From NCBI GenBank assembly GCA_030598645.1, contig JAUVPN010000160.1, forward strand, positions 1-6,504: a stretch of DNA of 6,504 nt. Direction: 5' to 3'. Shown one piece after another: positions 4,924-6,504 of the stretch. The position numbers were made by a program, and so were the translations under genes. The notes beneath the pieces are model-generated. The model did not search any database, was not told the DNA's origin, and saw nothing but the letters and a program-made list of their open reading frames with translations. The DNA comes from Hyphomicrobium sp. GTDB taxonomy: Bacteria > Pseudomonadota > Alphaproteobacteria > Rhizobiales > Hyphomicrobiaceae. The stretch's first letter is position 1. Each line of letters starts with the position of its first letter.

Positions 4924-5221
4924 CATTAGTGCGCGACACGTGGCCCGGGCGGTTGAGATAGGGCGGTCGTGCCCGGCCGGAGCACCTGCGGCCTTACCGC
5001 GTCAGCTCAGCGGGAGGCGATTGCGCCCGGATGAAGACCGATTTCGTCCTCAATGATCGTTATTTACATGGTTTGGATGATGCGATTGTCCGCTGTTCAG
5101 CACCATTTCTGGATCGCGCAATGTTTCAAAGCTGCATCGAGAGTTGATCGTTATCCTCATTCAATTTCATACATACGCTGGCTGGACGGGCTATGGTTAA
5201 CGTTGGGTAGACGGGGGCCGG
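4924..5221. other. Spacer between the MFS gene and the 61-aa gene
   Basis: About 300 bases. Shortly after the MFS stop, CCGGGC (4945-4950) can pair with GCCCGG (4971-4976) around a 20-base loop, but no T run follows, so I do not call a terminator. A 38-codon frame at 5031-5147 is listed separately. The last 80 bases are more AT-rich (TTCAATTTCATACATACG around 5160-5177) and probably hold the promoter of the downstream small gene, but no clean -35/-10 pair could be fixed. Confidence 0.35.
5031..5147 (+). CDS. Possible small protein, 38 aa, or coding remnant
   Basis: ATG at 5031 opens a frame reading MKTDFVLNDRYLHGLDDA, then IVRCSAPFLDRAMFQSC, ending IES and TGA. The composition is protein-like (mixed acidic, aromatic and aliphatic residues, two Cys). 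A GGGAGG at 5012-5017 is 13 bases upstream, too far for an ideal ribosome binding site. The same frame is open upstream to 4962 without another good start and continues past the stop for 20 codons to TAG, so it could be a fragment of a decayed gene. No family recognised. Confidence 0.25.
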   Translation: MKTDFVLNDRYLHGLDDAIVRCSAPFLDRAMFQSCIES

Positions 5222-5231
5222 GGAGGAAACC

Positions 5232-5417
5232 ATGTCATGCCCAACAGTGGACCTCGATAAAAAGAAGGTCATTCTGCTGAGTGGATTTGAAAAGACGCGT
5301 TCGACGAGCAAGCCTTTTTCCATTAAGGCCAAAAAGGAGCTCGAAAAAGCAGCAAAGAGGCATCGGGATGCGGTTGCATTCGGGTATGTCTTAGGCAAAT
5401 GGGTGCCGGCCGCTTAA
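5232..5417 (+). CDS. Small basic orphan protein, 61 aa
   Basis: Soluble protein with 14 Lys/Arg against 6 Asp/Glu. A short beta-like start (KKVILLSGF, residues 11-19) is followed by a Ser/Thr/Lys-rich linker and a charged helix (IKAKKELEKAAKRHRDAVAFG, about residues 31-51). The end is YVLGKWVPAA. The start is firm: GGAGG at 5222-5226 lies 5 bases before the ATG, the best binding site in the window. The basic helix would suit nucleic-acid or membrane-surface contact, but no known fold is evident. It stands alone on the plus strand, followed by a strong hairpin at 5470-5502, and converges on the GlxA-type regulator. A long antisense frame covers it and is rejected as Ser/Leu/Arg-rich shadow. 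Function unknown; real gene likely. Confidence 0.7.
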   Translation: MSCPTVDLDKKKVILLSGFEKTRSTSKPFSIKAKKELEKAAKRHRDAVAFGYVLGKWVPAA

Positions 5418-5469
5418 GTCTTAGATAGGCAATAGGTGCGGCTCTTAGCGGTTGCACGCCAATGCTATG

Positions 5470-5502
5470 CCGCTCCCCGAGTGTAGGGCGCTAGGGGAGC
5501 GG
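5470..5502. terminator. Strong hairpin between converging genes
   Basis: CCGCTCCCC (5470-5478) is perfectly complementary to GGGGAGCGG (5494-5502), 9 bp around a 15-base loop. On the plus strand ATTCATATTT follows, a weak T run; on the minus strand CATAGCATTGG follows. It lies midway between the stop of the 61-aa gene (5417) and the stop of the regulator (5539) and probably serves as their shared terminator, more effective for the plus strand. Confidence 0.5.
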
Positions 5503-5538
5503 ATTCATATTTGAGCACACGAGCAATTCTGCGCAGGA

Positions 5539-6504
5539 TTAGCTGCCGGCTTCTATCCGGTGGCCCCTTGCGATTGGACGGAACATGCGCCGGTACTCGC
5601 TCGGTGTTAGCCCAGTCAGGCGCTTGAACAGCCGCCGAAAAAATGCGGGATCCTCATAGCCGACTTCGGCGCTGATCTCGTCTACGGAGATTTGCCCCAT
5701 CTCGAGAAGTCGCTTCGCTTCCTCCACGCGCAGATTCTGCACGTTCTCGATGAGTGTTGAACCCGTAGCGGCCTTGAAACGGCGTTTCAGGCTGCGACCG
5801 GGCAAGCCTGAGATCTTCTCCACCCCAGAAACGGCGTTTGGTTCGCGGTAGTGCTCGTTGAGCCAATGGGAACAAGTCCGCACGATGGAGTCCGCGTGTG
5901 GCGCGGCGCGCACAAGGCTGGCATAGGGCAGTTGCCCTTCGCTATGCCATTTCAATAGATAAACCTTTGCAACGCGTAACGCCTCTCCTGGGCTGCAGTG
6001 GCGAGAGATGATGTGGATGGCCAAATCATGCCAGGACGTGGTTCCGCCCGCTGTCACGATGCGGCCGGACGCGTCGGCGAAGTTAAGGGTCGGCTCAGGG
6101 CGAAAATCGACATCGGGATAGTTTTGCCGGAACAGATCTTCGTAGGCCCAGTGAGACGTAGCGGTCTTTCCCTTTAACAGTCCCGTCTCAGCAAGCATGA
6201 TCGCGCCTGAACATGCCGAGTAGATTGTGGAGCCGCGCTGATAGCGCCTGCGGACCCAATCCATCAGCTTCGGATACCGGCCCTTCATATCCTCGTCCCG
6301 CCCAAGCCAAAGCTCTGGCAGGATCACAATGTCGGCCTTTGGGTTCGACGCAATAGAGACGTGCGGCGACACCGGGATGTCGTTCCCGCACCGGAAAAGC
6401 TTCTTCGTTAGTGAAACGATACGCGTCCGAATAAGACGCTGCGGCTGCTCGGTGCCGACCAGCGCCTGCCAGATGTTGCCCGCAGCCGAAAGCACGTCGA
6501 GCCC
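5539..6504 (-). CDS. GlxA-type transcriptional regulator: DJ-1/PfpI domain plus AraC HTH (N-terminus cut off)
   Basis: Cytosolic one-component regulator of the GlxA/FtrA/CdhR group, whose members sense small nitrogen compounds, aldehydes or related metabolites; ligand here unknown. Visible are 321 residues. The DJ-1/PfpI (glutamine-amidotransferase-like) domain begins at GLDVLSAAG and includes the nucleophile elbow YSACSGA (Cys at visible residue 98), the family block AETGLLKGKTATSHW, and TAGGTTSWHDLAIHI (151-165). The C-terminal double helix-turn-helix spans about 208-308, with the hallmark ISVDEISAEVGYEDPAFFRR and LTPSEYRR. The frame runs off the right edge without a start; the GTG at 6495-6493 is internal, since GLDVLSAA fits the usual GPLDVFSAA element. 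Perhaps 15-20 residues are missing. Its target is probably outside the window or its own promoter; a link to the 61-aa gene is not shown. Confidence 0.92.
   Translation of the reverse strand, partial: GLDVLSAAGNIWQALVGTEQPQRLIRTRIVSLTKKLFRCGNDIPVSPHVSIASNPKADIVILPELWLGRDEDMKGRYPKLMDWVRRRYQRGSTIYSACSGAIMLAETGLLKGKTATSHWAYEDLFRQNYPDVDFRPEPTLNFADASGRIVTAGGTTSWHDLAIHIISRHCSPGEALRVAKVYLLKWHSEGQLPYASLVRAAPHADSIVRTCSHWLNEHYREPNAVSGVEKISGLPGRSLKRRFKAATGSTLIENVQNLRVEEAKRLLEMGQISVDEISAEVGYEDPAFFRRLFKRLTGLTPSEYRRMFRPIARGHRIEAGS

Noticed and set aside
5126..5398. 90-codon minus-strand frame over the 61-aa gene
   Set aside because: Antisense to a gene with a strong binding site; Ser/Leu/Arg-rich shadow composition.
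1..6504. CRISPR arrays, toxin-antitoxin pairs, phage modules or a complete insertion sequence
   Set aside because: No spaced direct repeats, no recognisable toxin, antitoxin or phage proteins, and only one dead transposase scrap without inverted repeats were seen.

Overview
The window looks like a chromosomal accessory stretch from an alphaproteobacterium, probably of the Hyphomicrobiales (Bradyrhizobium/Mesorhizobium-like). This is an inference. It rests on the fairly GC-rich coding regions, the style of the GC-rich intrinsic terminators, an exact CtrA-type box (TTAAC-N6-TTAAC), and an overall mix of a few sound genes with many small orphan or decayed frames. No rRNA, tRNA, CRISPR array or complete mobile element is visible.

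Layout. Positions 1-1870 are gene-poor. They hold a possible gene tail with a terminator (1-87), an unrecognised 71-aa minus-strand gene (270-485), about 700 bp of decayed-looking sequence, a small 52-aa plus-strand gene (1179-1337), a pair of back-to-back terminators (1373-1431), a minus-strand coding remnant (1431-1580), three tandem hairpins (1558-1616), and the CtrA-like box (1754-1769). A 241-aa multi-pass membrane protein of unknown function follows (1875-2600). Its 3' side carries three hairpins and then a short, mutated piece of an IS3-family transposase on the minus strand (2792-2962), which abuts the next gene.

Positions 2965-4923 hold the clearest unit. An arsenate reductase of the glutaredoxin-coupled ArsC type (minus strand) is divergently arranged with a DHA2-type major facilitator efflux transporter (plus strand). 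They share a roughly 240-bp intergenic region that contains overlapping promoter-like elements between the arms of a 14-bp inverted repeat. No arsR, arsB or acr3 is present in the window, so a link between the transporter and arsenic is only suggested by position.

Positions 4924-6504 hold a 300-bp spacer with one coding-like 38-codon frame, a 61-aa basic orphan protein with a very good ribosome binding site (5232-5417), a strong hairpin that can end both converging genes (5470-5502), and a GlxA-type regulator (DJ-1/PfpI domain plus AraC HTH) on the minus strand, cut off by the right edge of the window.

I do not see a complete novel defence or mobile system. The points most worth following up are the dyad-flanked arsC/MFS promoter region, the CtrA box before the unknown membrane protein, the tandem-hairpin block at 1558-1616, and the orphan small proteins.
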